From contig FJOG01000013.1 of assembly GCA_900073065.1 (NCBI GenBank), positions 337,227-401,226 on the forward strand: a DNA stretch of 64,000 bases, in the 5' to 3' direction. Source of the DNA: Phialocephala subalpina (Eukaryota; Ascomycota; Leotiomycetes; Helotiales; Mollisiaceae). The position numbers and the translations under genes were made by a program. The notes beneath the pieces were generated by a model. The model saw only the letters and a program-made list of their open reading frames with translations, was not told the origin of the DNA and made no database searches. Positions 1 to 10,894 of the stretch are shown here, piece by piece (positions within the stretch are counted from its first letter, which is position 1; each line of letters starts with the position of its first letter).

Positions 1-7
1 CGGTCAG

Positions 8-2207
8 ATGTTTGACGACAGCCTGCGATATGTTGAAACAGTTTTAGCAGAGCTAGACTCTTTTGTGAGCATATTGAATGAAGGCTCGACGAGACGCCAA
101 AGTCAAGGCGTGATAACTTGGAACGGTGTGAAAGCTTTGGTCAAGGAGGAGAAATTGAAAGCCTTGACAGATAGGCTTGCAACGGCACGGAGCTAGTTGT
201 ATTTTGATATGACTTTGTAACTTACATAGCGTAAGCTTCCGTTTAAAGCTGCCGTGTGGGAGTTATATATTGTAGGAACAGCTGATGAAAAGATTTATTC
301 TAGCATCAACTAGGAATCTTCGAGGCGAGAACTCGTCAGATTGAGAACAATGATATGCCCCAGCCTTCAGACCAAAGGCAACAATCTTAACACTTCCAGG
401 AAAGCCATCGAGCTCACCGACGCACAGGAGAATGATGATAGTATTCTTTGCTTGAGACTGGGCCAAGAACTGGACGACGATCTACGATAGGAGAAGACCG
501 AGAGCGATACCCTGGTCGCAGAAAATGCTTCCAATAATCCCTGCAGCATCTTTGACCAAAGTCGAACGACTATGTCGAGGAAGTCTATCCCCATAAGGAA
601 AGTGATACGGTACTGGTGTGGTGTGGGTCTGTATCAGAAAATTCGAACTCGATACTTCGAACGAGGCAACAACAATCCGAGCTGGACTGAGGTGTTGCAG
701 GAAGAGAGGAATTCCATTCCTATGAGGTTCTTTGCTAAGTTACTATCTATTGAAGGACATTCGAAAACTCGCACCACATTTGGTGGCTACTGGAAAACTA
801 GTTCTCCGTGAATCTGCTCCCATCTTTCAGGCATGCATACAAGGAGACATACGACGGATCACTCGGCTATTTGAAGTAGAGAAGACTCTATATTTGATAC
901 CACTAAAACTGGATTGACTCCATTACATGTAAGTGGCGAATGCAGGTGTTTGAGCTTCATGAACCATCAACTCATAACGAACAGATCGCCGCCGCTCATC
1001 TACGCACGAACGCCTGCAAGGTACTACTAAGCTGCGGAGTACGAGGGAACCCTGCAGAGACTATGACAGGAAGGTAAGAAGTTAATTTTTCCTCAGAGGT
1101 CTAAATATGAGCTGTGCTAAGCCACTCAGAACGGCTTTGCATATTGCAGCAGGGAAAAGCGGGATGTATGATCAATACGAAGGAGATGACCCTCTTCTGG
1201 AGGCCATTGATAACTTCTACCGGAAAGACAATACACTGGAAATCATCAGGCTTCTGGTCGAACGGGCAGACTGCGACCCCATGGCAGAGCGTTTTGAGAG
1301 TTCACAGCCTCTCCTCGACTCTGGTGTTACGGCAATGCACTTGCACAAGGGTCTGGCGGAGCCAATGAAGTATTTATTGACTCAAGACAAGCTTGTGGTC
1401 GACCCTAGCTCTTCAAATTACCAGGGATATACTGTCGTAGGCCTACCTTTTTTTTTTTTTTTGGTATTCCCTACTGCCACTACCAGGCATTTATTACACC
1501 ATCTACGCACTCCAAAATCTGATTTCCCGATGCCACAACGGCATTTACCCTTTTATCATGCAATCTGCAAGCTGATGGACCTTAAAATTGAAGATAGGCG
1601 GGCGCGGTCAGAGATATCTCTCTTGGAAGGCACCGACGACGAGCAACAACTTGAAATTCAAGGACTTATCGTAGACGGATTGAGACTCGGATTAAATGTT
1701 CATGCTGCGATCGATACGCTTCAAACACCGTTCTTGGAGCTTTCACAGAAGTACTGGTTGAAGAAACGAGACTTGCATCATGATTTCTGCGAAAGACTGC
1801 TTGTCTGGTTCAAATTACTGCATGAAGCTGGACACGTCCTCCAAGCTTACATCTTCAAAGAAGAAAGAATGCTTCCATATCCCAGCGCAGGCTCTGCAAT
1901 TGATGGCCAGCGGACGTTCAAAAAGCCGAGTCGAGAACCTGAATCGAGCAACTCTAGGATCTACTCGTTTCATCGACGTATGCTTCTGGAAGAGCGCAAA
2001 CATGCTGATGATATCATACTTCACGTCGAAGAAGACTTTATCTGGTCAAAAGAGAACCGAGCTCGCATTCATAAAGGAGAGAAACCACGATATACTGATT
2101 TGATGAAGGAATACGCCGTCGAGCTGTGGGGTAAGCAAAGAGTAAGCATCTTGATCGCTCCGTTGCATGACGGTGAGCAAGAACTGCGTGTTCTCAGCCA
2201 GGAGTAA
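8..2207 (+). pseudogene. Decayed PigL_N / ankyrin-repeat protein gene
   Basis: The 5' piece (8-196) resembles the end of the fungal PigL_N (PF17111) helical domain: a W-x-x-VK...KEEKLKALTDRL pattern followed by a stop. Later pieces lie in different frames: 572-811, 732-917 (an ankyrin-lead-in APIFQACIQGDIRRITRLFE pattern) and 1107-2207 (366 aa, open to its stop). The 732 frame loses register near 895, just before a TPLH ankyrin motif that ends at a good donor (gtaagt, 936). A second donor lies at about 1072. A 14-T run sits at about 1449-1462. In this family PigL_N plus ankyrin proteins are large, variable and of unknown role, often near NLR-like genes. Several stops and at least two frame changes cannot be explained by introns, so I call a pseudogene. 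The 1107-2207 part could still be expressed as a short protein. Confidence 0.5.
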
Positions 2208-3633
2208 TAAACATCTTGAGATTGAAAGAAGAGCAGAGATGGAATTACAACAAAAGAATCCGTATTGAGCCTCACCTTGTAAGCCGACGAGATTCCCCAG
2301 ACGCTTGAGACTTCGATTCGTTACGAGCAATTAACACGCGCCAAGTCGAGTCTTTTGAACAAGCACCAACACGGACAACACCGTTCAAAACTCAAAAATA
2401 CACCAATCTCATCAAGTTCGAGCCATTCTCCCACATCTCCACGTCAGCCTCTCTCTGCAACATTCAACCAACATCCCACCACCAACTACCCCTCCTTCCG
2501 TCATCCCAAACGTCCACCATCAAGCGCTTGCCATTTCGCCACCTTCGCCACACCGCTCAGACGTGTTTCAACTCCATCATACTCGGTATCAAGTATCAAG
2601 AATCCAACGAAGTGGGATGTAAGCGGGATAATGATCTGCTGTCACCAAAACCGTAGGGTTCATCCTTAACGCGCGAGAGGACCCTGCATCGGCGCTTGGT
2701 GAAGTGGCGGAAAGTTTCAAAACTGGGGTTCTCTTGGTTGATCTGTGCGAGCGCCATGCGAAAGCTTCGTGATCATGGAGTGGGGTGGAAAGTGGAAGCA
2801 TGGCTATACTTGGGGAATAGCATGATATGTATCCGTGGGGTTGTGTATGTGATAATGCAAGCCGGAATAGCCGGTAAGCCATTCGAGGGCGTCACTTGAC
2901 GGAAGATTGGGAAGGAAGCAGCGCAAACGGTCTGATTCACGAAGAAGCTACTTGCCATGTTTCAGAAGTCTGACTTCTAACCGCTGGAGAGGATTCGAGG
3001 TCACCTCGAATATACCCGTGCTTGAAAGAACCAAATAATTTGGGACATTCCCGCTGCTAAGAGTTGTGGCTTCGGTCTAGAAATTGACAACGCACTTGAA
3101 CAGATTCTGAAATTGGCCAGTATTGAGCTCACGGAGAAGTTGAGGAAGACAGAATTTATGTTGCAGCCATCCGGACGTAATGTCCTAATCTCTCGATTCA
3201 TAGTATGTAGTAGCTTTAGGCCGCCTGTATAGTAACAAGTGACAAATGAAATCGGCGTCCTTGATAGCTCAATCCCACAGCCACCCTCATCCTTCCTCCT
3301 GATCCCGATCCCGATCCCAAACTCCATACGCTCGCTCTATCTTTGTCCTGAGTAGAATCCTAGGAAATGTTTGTGCATAGTGTCGAAAGTACAGGTATGG
3401 GCGGACGCTGGCAGTGTCTACCCTAAAGGAGGAAGCAACCATCGGCTTTCGATGAATGTGAAGGTGTATCGAAAGCTGACGGATGCTCTGAGAAGTGGAG
3501 ATAGCGCTCTTGCCCATTGTGATTTTGATTCCGGGTGGTCCGGATATGGTCGTGCGAAAGCACCCGTAGCCTCCAAATAGATCAACAGGCGTGCTCGAAG
3601 TCGTAACTCATTTCTTGAATCTCTCTTCCATCA
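2208..3633. other. Intergenic, no supported gene
   Basis: Only short overlapping ORFs under 110 codons occur here, on both strands, and none has a recognisable domain or clear splice structure. Part may be further remains of the decayed gene to the left. Confidence 0.5.
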
Positions 3634-4067
3634 CTACGAAAAGCTGACAAACTTTGGGTCTCTTGGTAGTCCGTCGGGTCCGATATTGTTCTTGGCGAAT
3701 CGTCCCTCGGTGTGTATCCTTCTTGCCTCGTCGAAATTGACTCTCCGACTCTTCATAATCTTCATGATCTCCCTCTTGCTCGCATCATCCAACCCCCTTC
3801 TTGAATCTCCACCAGACACATTGCCTGAAAGGTCGAACGCCGAGGATGACAACCCGGACTCGATATCGGCTTGAAAGGACTGAGGGAGGCGGGAGTAGAG
3901 GTACGAGGTTCCTGGTATCGAATACATGTGAGGCAACCAGATATTTCGCGTGAGGTAGAGGACTATCGAGTCTGTTAGAGAAGAGGCGTGATACAGGCGA
4001 AGACTGTATGCTTACCGGTAGAGAGGACGAGGAGGCCGAAGACGGTGCTATAGAGGAGGTAGCCCAT
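3634..4067 (-). CDS. DUF2015 family small membrane-anchored protein
   Basis: Two exons (4067-4016 and 3971-3634) give 129 aa. The first exon starts MGYLLYSTVFGLLVLST, a hydrophobic N-terminal segment. The intron is GTAAG...AACAG, 44 nt, and the frame closes exactly. The C-terminal half reads ASKREIMKIMKSRRVNFDEARR...RFAKNNIGPDGLPRDPKFVSFS, which is the hallmark of fungal DUF2015 (PF09435). Its function is unknown; the family is short, with one N-terminal transmembrane segment and a charged helical tail. The start is chosen because it gives the expected hydrophobic leader. It is divergently placed from the eL28 gene, with about 370 bp between starts. Confidence 0.85.
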
Positions 4068-4437
4068 CTTTCAAAAGGTTCTTTTTGTCGGGGAGTTCAA
4101 AGACTTTATGGCAGAGCGTCAGGATGCTCCTGATATGAGACCTTGGCGCATGAAACCAATGTGACGATGGAGAAGGGATGTCAGATCATGTTATATTCAT
4201 GCAGCCTGTCCGCATGCGGTTGGACGGGTCAATGCGTGGTGCGGCTGTGCTAGATGACGAGGCCCGGCGGCCGGATTAGGTTTGTTGCGAGCGCTAAATA
4301 AAGCGAATAGACGGTCGTATATGATTGGCTCGGTTAAGCCTACGCTCAGAATTATGGGTCCCACAACTTGGAATTTCGAGGTTGAAGATATCACGAAAGT
4401 TGAACGACGACTTGTCAAGACACCAACCACAGCAAAA

Positions 4438-5179
4438 ATGTCACACCACTCGAGCCAAGTGTCTGCGGACTTGATCTGGGAGATTGTCCGTATGTTGCGC
4501 CTTCAGAATACAGCACCAGAACTCCCCTGAGCCAGCAGGAGGGATGAGGAAATAAATGTTGACGGAAACTAATTATTGAACTTCAGGACCATCCAATGCC
4601 TTCCTCGTGAAACGCGCTTCCAGCGGAGGTGTTCAGTTCTCTCGGGATCCTTTCAACCTTACCAACTTGCACTCTCGCAAGGTTTGTACTTCCATACCAG
4701 AATCTGCAGACCAAAGCTAATTGGAATTGTAGTATGCCGGTTTTGTCAATGACAAGGTATAATTCGAACTTCGAGGATAGGAATTGGAGAGCACGAACTG
4801 ATGATGGGCAGGCCGTTGGTGTCGTTCCAGCGGAGAGCGGAAAGGGAGGTGTAACTCTCATTACCAAGAAGGCGAAGCATCCACAAAGACCAGCCGGTGC
4901 AGTTCACAAGACCACCTTCGGCGCCAACAAGACCACCCGCAAGTGAGTATTCCACAGAATGCTGGAATCAGGGATCTAGGGGAATGCTGACGGATTTATA
5001 GGACCTACAAGGGAATTGTTTCCAGCACCGCAAAGTCAGGATACCGATCCGATCTCCGCCTCGAAGCTGTTGCTCGTGCATCTGCTATCCGTCAATCTCA
5101 AACCCCCAAGAAGGATGCCCCAGAGAAGAAGCTCCGTGGATCGAAGGCGAAGAAGGCGGCTGCTGAGAAGGACGAGTAA
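4438..5179 (+). CDS. 60S ribosomal protein eL28 (L28e)
   Basis: Five exons (4438-4489, 4587-4681, 4733-4756, 4812-4942, 5002-5179) give 159 aa. The product starts MSHHSSQVSADLIWEIVR and continues NAFLVKRASSGGVQFSRDP, NLTNLHSRKYAGFVNDKAVG, then PKHPQR-like basic repeats (KKAKHPQRPAGAVHKTTFGA). It ends in a lysine-rich tail (KLRGSKAKKAAAEKDE). This is the eukaryote-specific large-subunit protein L28e (PF01778). All introns are GT-AG and all phases close. The third exon is only 24 nt. Many introns near the 5' end are usual for ribosomal protein genes in filamentous fungi. The only ORF-like stretch before the ATG overlaps exon 1 and is not real. Confidence 0.93.
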
Positions 5180-5955
5180 ATTGGTGCATACATGGGATAC
5201 GGTTTTGCTAGTCACTCATGAATAGAGCACAATTCCAGGAGTTCTTTTGCGGCATCTGATCTATGAACATGATGAAATCAGGCTTTGGTGAAAGTGGTAT
5301 TGCGAAATGGTTTTGCTTGATCGGAAACTTATGGATGGGTACATAGCCTGCTCAAGGCGAAGCCGGCTATAGCAGAATCAAATACCTTCAACAACCACAT
5401 GACTTCTCTAAGTTCTCCTAAATATATACCCAGGACTCGAAAGCATTGGGCAAAGATTCCGACATGTGAAGACGAATTGTAGCCGGCCTAAACGGTACTC
5501 GTCCGGTCCTCGCCGATAGTGCTCTGAGCCTCGGTCACAGCAGCTCGAACTAGTGCTGAATACTCATGACCTTCAAAATAAATTGTAAGGTACAATACAT
5601 TATTTTCTCTCTACCAAAACAATTAACAATAGGTACATTGTCCATTCACAAAGGTAAGCAGTTCCCTCACGCCCGAACTAGCACCGGGCAACCCCACACT
5701 AGCTCCGATGCAACGCCCAGCAATTCTTACCCCTCCAACAGTTTCACTCGTCACAAGGACCGGTCAACACTTCACTTCCTTTGGTCCTTGGACAACTTCT
5801 TCTACGAACTTCTGACTGACATTCTCCTTCTCACAAACTCTTAGAATCATCTCTTCAGGTATGCAATCCCTTTGAAATTTCTACCCGGCCTTATTCAACA
5901 AATCGATGCGGGGTAATTGCTAACAGGCACTTGATCACCACCAACAGCCGTAAAA
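5180..5955 (+). other. eL28 3' flank and MDH promoter/5' leader
   Basis: There is no coding signal. A pyrimidine-rich stretch at about 5680-5860 and candidate donors at 5654 and 5858 suggest the MDH leader may contain a 5'UTR intron. This is an inference only. Confidence 0.4.
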
Positions 5956-7260
5956 ATGGGTATCAAAGCTGGTACGATACTCTGCAGATATCTGGTGATG
6001 TATGGAGCAGTGCTAAACAGGATACAGTTGTCGCTGGTGCCTCTGGTGGTATTGGGCAGGTATGTTGATATGTTTGTTGACTTCGAGCTATTGTGCTGAC
6101 CATTACCCCAACAGCCATTGTCCCTTCTCCTCAAGACCTCTCCTCTCATCTCCGAATTGGCATTGTACGATGTCGTCAATACGCCAGGTGTCGCAGCCGA
6201 TCTTTCACACATCTCTTCGCCAGCTGTACGTATATAGAGGACTCGAGGCACAAGTCAAGAGCTGATGAGGGATATAGAAAATCACTGGCTATCTGCCAAA
6301 GGATGATGGGGCCAAGCTCGCCATGAAGGATGCAGATATTGTTGTTATTCCTGCTGGCATTCCCCGTACGTTACATCCCAGTTCTGTGTACAAGACTAAT
6401 ACTCAAGAATTACAGGCAAGCCAGGAATGACCCGTGACGATCTATTCAACATCAATGCTGGCATTGTTAAAGGCCTCATCGAAGTCATCGCGGAAGTTGC
6501 ACCAAAAGCCTACATCCTCATCATCTCAAATCCCGTCAACTCAACTGTCCCAATTGCCGCTGAGGTCCTCAAGGCCAAGGGAGTCTTTGACCCCAAGCGT
6601 CTCTTCGGTGTTACAACCCTCGATGTTGTCCGTGCTGAGACTTTCGTTGCGGAGATTACTGGCGAGAAGAACCCACAAAACTTGACCATCCCAGTTATTG
6701 GTGGCCACTCGGGAGAGACCATCGTGCCCCTCTTCAGCCAAGCCAAGCCTTCCGTCAACATTCCAGCCGACAAGCTGCCAGCTTTGATCAAGCGTGTGCA
6801 ATTCGGTGGTGACGAAGTTGTTGCAGCCAAGGACGGAGCTGGATCTGCTACCCTCTCAATGGCCTACGCCGGTTATCGGTAATTGACCTGTTCTACCTAC
6901 AAAGTCTTTTCTAATCAGCTATAGATTCGCCGAGGCAGTCCTCAAGGGTCTCAGTGGTGAGAAGAACATCATTGAGCCATCATTCGTCTACCTCCCAGGT
7001 GTTCCAGGTGGAGAGGCAATCCACAAGGAGACTGGCTGTGACTTCTTCTCTGTTCCAGTTGAGCTTGGCGTAAGTCCCATGCTCTTTCTGATGCATTGCA
7101 GTCGCTGACAATTCGATAGACAAGCGGAGTTGAGAAGGTTTTCAATCCACTCACGAACCTCAACGACGGAGAGAAGACCCTCCTCAAGGCCTGCGTAGAA
7201 GGTTTGAAGGGCAACATCGCAAAGGGTGTCAGCTTCGCCCACAACCCACCACAAAAGTAG
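5956..7260 (+). CDS. mdh: NAD-dependent malate dehydrogenase, cytosolic-type
   Basis: Seven exons (5956-5971, 6028-6059, 6115-6225, 6278-6365, 6416-6878, 6925-7069, 7120-7260) give 331 aa. It catalyses interconversion of malate and oxaloacetate with NAD. The N-terminal Rossmann loop is [15 protein letters not shown]. Substrate-binding segments [13 protein letters not shown] and NPVNSTVPI are followed by [12 protein letters not shown], with the catalytic His near residue 180. The C-terminus is [11 protein letters not shown]. The protein begins [13 protein letters not shown] without a mitochondrial presequence and lacks an SKL-like end, so a cytosolic location is inferred. The size is normal for the family. 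The first two coding exons are very short (16 and 32 nt). Confidence 0.95.
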
Positions 7261-7860
7261 TCTTCCCGTCCAATTATCCCTTTTCTTGGTTTCCTTCATA
7301 TCGAGGAAGAATAAAAGGCTATGTCTCGTTCAAGATGCTATATCAAGAACTCTCATTTGTCAATCTCAAGCTAGTATAGCAAAAGAAGAACAAGGTCTGT
7401 TTCTTCTTTGGTAAGAACCCCTTGACTGATCGTTGGCGCTTGCTTAGATAGGCTGTGATGGCTTTCCTTCGATGTACCGACTTGAGCGAGAGGATGGTTT
7501 TGTGTTCCTTCTCTTCTTTCATTCGTGCTTTTCGATTGTCGAACCGGAATGATTGATGGAAGATTGCGAGGGAAGGGAGGAATTGTGCTGGTTTATCTGC
7601 TTTTAGAACATGTTTAAGCTGTCCCGCTTGCCGGCAGGGAATGAACATGAAACGAACTTGTTAATATAAAAACATAGCCTGTATTGAGGCAGCCTCTGTG
7701 ATAGCTTTCTTTCCGCGTTGCTATGCTGCATGACTGACGCCTCTAACTCCGAAAATGCCTGCCAGTCCAACGCCGAGAATGCCGCTAAATCGCACGGTAT
7801 TATATGCAGTTGTCATGTCCTCTTTGAATCGTCTGAATCACCGTCCTCATCTACACTTCC
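7261..7860. other. Convergent 3' region of MDH and TRS33
   Basis: This 600-bp gap lies between two convergent genes. It contains only shadow ORFs and probably holds both 3'UTRs. Confidence 0.5.
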
Positions 7861-8756
7861 TCATGGCTTCGCTGTGATGCTCTTGATCTGGAACGTCGCT
7901 CCTGGTAATTCGCTCGTCTCGGCTTGGACTGTAGCATTGATTCCCATACTTGCCAGAGCCCCACGTATTATGCCACAAGGATACCATAGGAACTATAGCA
8001 AAATGTTAGCCCTTCGTCGCCAAAGCCTCTCTGCTTCAAGACAGAACATACCGGTTGAGCCCTCACGACCGCATTTCCACCAGGCTCCGTGCTCATGCGT
8101 GCAAACGGCCGAAACGAATTGTCTGTCAGAACGTAGACCCCCTAGATTCCCATAAGCCTGTATCCCAATGTCCGAGGCAAGAAGACGTACCCTATGATTC
8201 GTTTTCAGATTATCAATCTGTTTCCTGAAAAGCAACATCCACAGGTCTTTGCAGAGGAATTTGATGACGTCCAGTGTATCCGTAAACCGTGGTCTATCTC
8301 TCGAGAACCTGCCAGTACCACAACCATCAGTCTCAGCTCTTTTCAATCCATATACCCTCCCCCATCTACCACACCTCCTCCAGCAGAGCTCCCTCAAAGA
8401 TTCACAGCATAAACTCACCTCTCAACCAGCCCCTGACCAACCCTATACCCTAACATCTCCAACCTAAAGAAAACCGCGTCCCTCTCCTCATCCTCATCCA
8501 TTTTCCTCCCATTCACCCCTCCAGTTCCATTCCCCGCCGTTCCCACAGCACTCCCCTTCCCACTCACACTTCCTCCATCTTTCTTTTCAGGAGAAGAAAT
8601 CGCTATCCGGTCATCGAGTCCAGCATCGACTTCATTTACGATTCTGTACGCCATTGGTACGAGCTCGATCATTAGGAGTTCCAGACATGAGGAGTTGACG
8701 AAGGTGGCTGATGGGTCGGAGGCGTTGTAGGGGGGGAGGGGGGAGTCGAATGACAT
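7861..8756 (-). CDS. TRS33: TRAPP complex subunit Trs33 (TRAPPC6 family)
   Basis: Four exons (8756-8419, 8308-8191, 8141-8052, 7992-7861) give 225 aa. The product starts [20 protein letters not shown], then [18 protein letters not shown]. After a low-complexity Gly/Ser-rich loop (about residues 55-80) come [21 protein letters not shown] and [19 protein letters not shown] and [14 protein letters not shown]. The C-terminus carries [17 protein letters not shown] and [14 protein letters not shown]. These are core signatures of the TRAPP/Bet3 superfamily Trs33 branch. The subunit belongs to the TRAPP tethering complex, which acts as a guanine nucleotide exchange factor for the Ypt1/Rab1 GTPase at the Golgi. 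All introns are GT-AG and the phases close to the TGA at 7861. Confidence 0.93.
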
Positions 8757-10894
8757 TTTGGGCGTAGGTCCGTAGTAGAAAGGGAATTTGTGGCTGTAGG
8801 ATGCGTGGGTTTATGCGCTGTCGTGGTGTTGACGGAGCTGTCTTTGGGGAAGCTTGAGGTCGGAGGTTCGTGATGGATTTTGCCGACTCGAATTTGAGGC
8901 TTCAAACGCGAGAGCTTAAACATTCAACATCAAAGCAACCTTTTATTTGATGACAAAAAATCTTCTCTTGAACCTCTGTATAAAACCAGTATGCCTATCT
9001 TAGTGGAAGTTGTGAGAAGTATGCAATTCGTTCTGAATTTGAATTCATTCTGCAACTTTCTCTCGGATCAGATTTCTCCCAGGGGTCTGCACCAAGAACG
9101 AGCTTCATGGAGTTTTACTTTGCCCTTTTTGATATTTCATTGTATTTCGGAAGGCACAATGGTATGATTGATTATACGTGGTGTTACCTTTTTGTACAAT
9201 AGCTCGGCAAAGTCTAGGACTTTGTCGCCAATAGACCTCATCAGGGCCAGACTTTTCACAACACCAGAATATGGGGAGTTTGATCACTTCTTGAACTGTA
9301 TCTCAGACTCTTCTAAACACGATGGTATACTTGTGGGTTTCCATGGCTGTTTGCATCCTTCTTTGTTCTTTAACTATAGCCCTCGTCGTTCGCTCCTGAC
9401 TAAATACTCATCAACAAAATCACTACGCTCAATGCAATCATTTACATCACTTATAGAACACTATAACATCGCCTGTGGGCTCCCACTTGTAAGAAACTAT
9501 GATCGAAGTAGTCCTGGTCCTCCTGTTCTATGTCACATACGACTTATGTCAATTCATCTATAATCTCCGACCTTTCCGCAGACCTTTCTATAGAATGAAA
9601 CGCACAGCCCTCAGTTATTAAACCTTATTCCAAATTCGAATAGTCCAGTTCCAAACATATATCGAATCATTCACACCAATTGGTCGTAATCCAGCCAATT
9701 TTGAAAATGACATCTTAAGAACGATGAATATGAGGTTATCAAGCCCATACCCACAGCAGCTAGAAGAACTCAGTCCTCGCATCATCTCAGGTTGAACTTC
9801 AAGCCCTATTTCCAACGTCGTCAGTCTCGGATTTGGGGCGGAGGTCCGAGAAATTATCAACAATATTGTGTTCTTAGACGAATGATTACTCAACTTATGA
9901 TAGCGAACCTAGAATTGGCAGATAATGTCGTTATATAGGATCTATACATGTATCCTAGAATGCAATCACTGTTTGAGAGGTAAGGATGGATAGTCGTCGA
10001 CGACCCGGCTGCGTTCGAGCTTGTTGGACCAAATACATTCTTGTTTTCTCCTTTTGTTAGTTTGGATCCCTTGGCAGAGGGGTTAGAGAATAGGCTAGTA
10101 GATCAACTGGCGTTATCTATTAGTAATGGGAATTATTTGAAGTCAATGGTCGTTCCTCGTAAGTCCGCGCCTCTCCTGTCTAGATTTCTGTCAGCAATCT
10201 CTCTCTCTCGGTTTTGAAAGGGCTTCATGAGCCTACTTTTCTTTCCTGAAGACTAGGAAGTTGAGAACGCTTCAACTTGTTCCTCGGAGTAATTTAATTT
10301 TTAATTTATATATTTTTTATATAGACAAGCTGAACCTTATACTGATATCTGACAAGTGACCTTCATGAGGAAATCAGGTGATATGGCCTGACTATTAATG
10401 AAATGCTAGACGAGACAACGTGTAATCATGAAGATCTACCATGTGCTAGACCAAATGGAAAGGATTATGGGGTTGAAGGGCCAATGGTAAGTCATCCTTC
10501 CGAGGAAACCCAAGTCTATCCCCAAAATTTCGTGTTTTTCCAAAGATGGATACTGACGAGGTTTGATATAGCGAGGTCTGCAAGGTCTGCAAGGTCTTGA
10601 TGTCTGATGGAGACCGGCGAGAGCTGATTACACGGATACAATTTGAAGAGAGGAAGTGGCTTGGGAAGTCTGCAAGGCTGAGAGATTAAGAACGTTTGGA
10701 CTGGGCATATCACTAAATGATGATTCAAAATTAATGCAAGTCCCAAGATACCTTCGCTATGCTATGCTGTCCTATTCCAATGAAAATGCCAACCCATATT
10801 CGAGAGCTGTATGTCTCTTACTTTTACACAAACGAAACCCCTCCTTTCCACACTTCAATATACAGATTCTCCCACCTCATTCCGGAGTCTTAAT
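8757..10894. other. 2.1-kb gene-poor intergenic, AT-rich in part
   Basis: No recognisable gene is present. The left part should contain the TRS33 promoter. A T/A-rich run occurs at about 10288-10325, and a 10-bp motif (ctgcaaggt) is tandemly repeated at about 10574-10598. ORFs at 9168-9563 (+) and 9618-9893 (-) show no family features. Confidence 0.45.
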
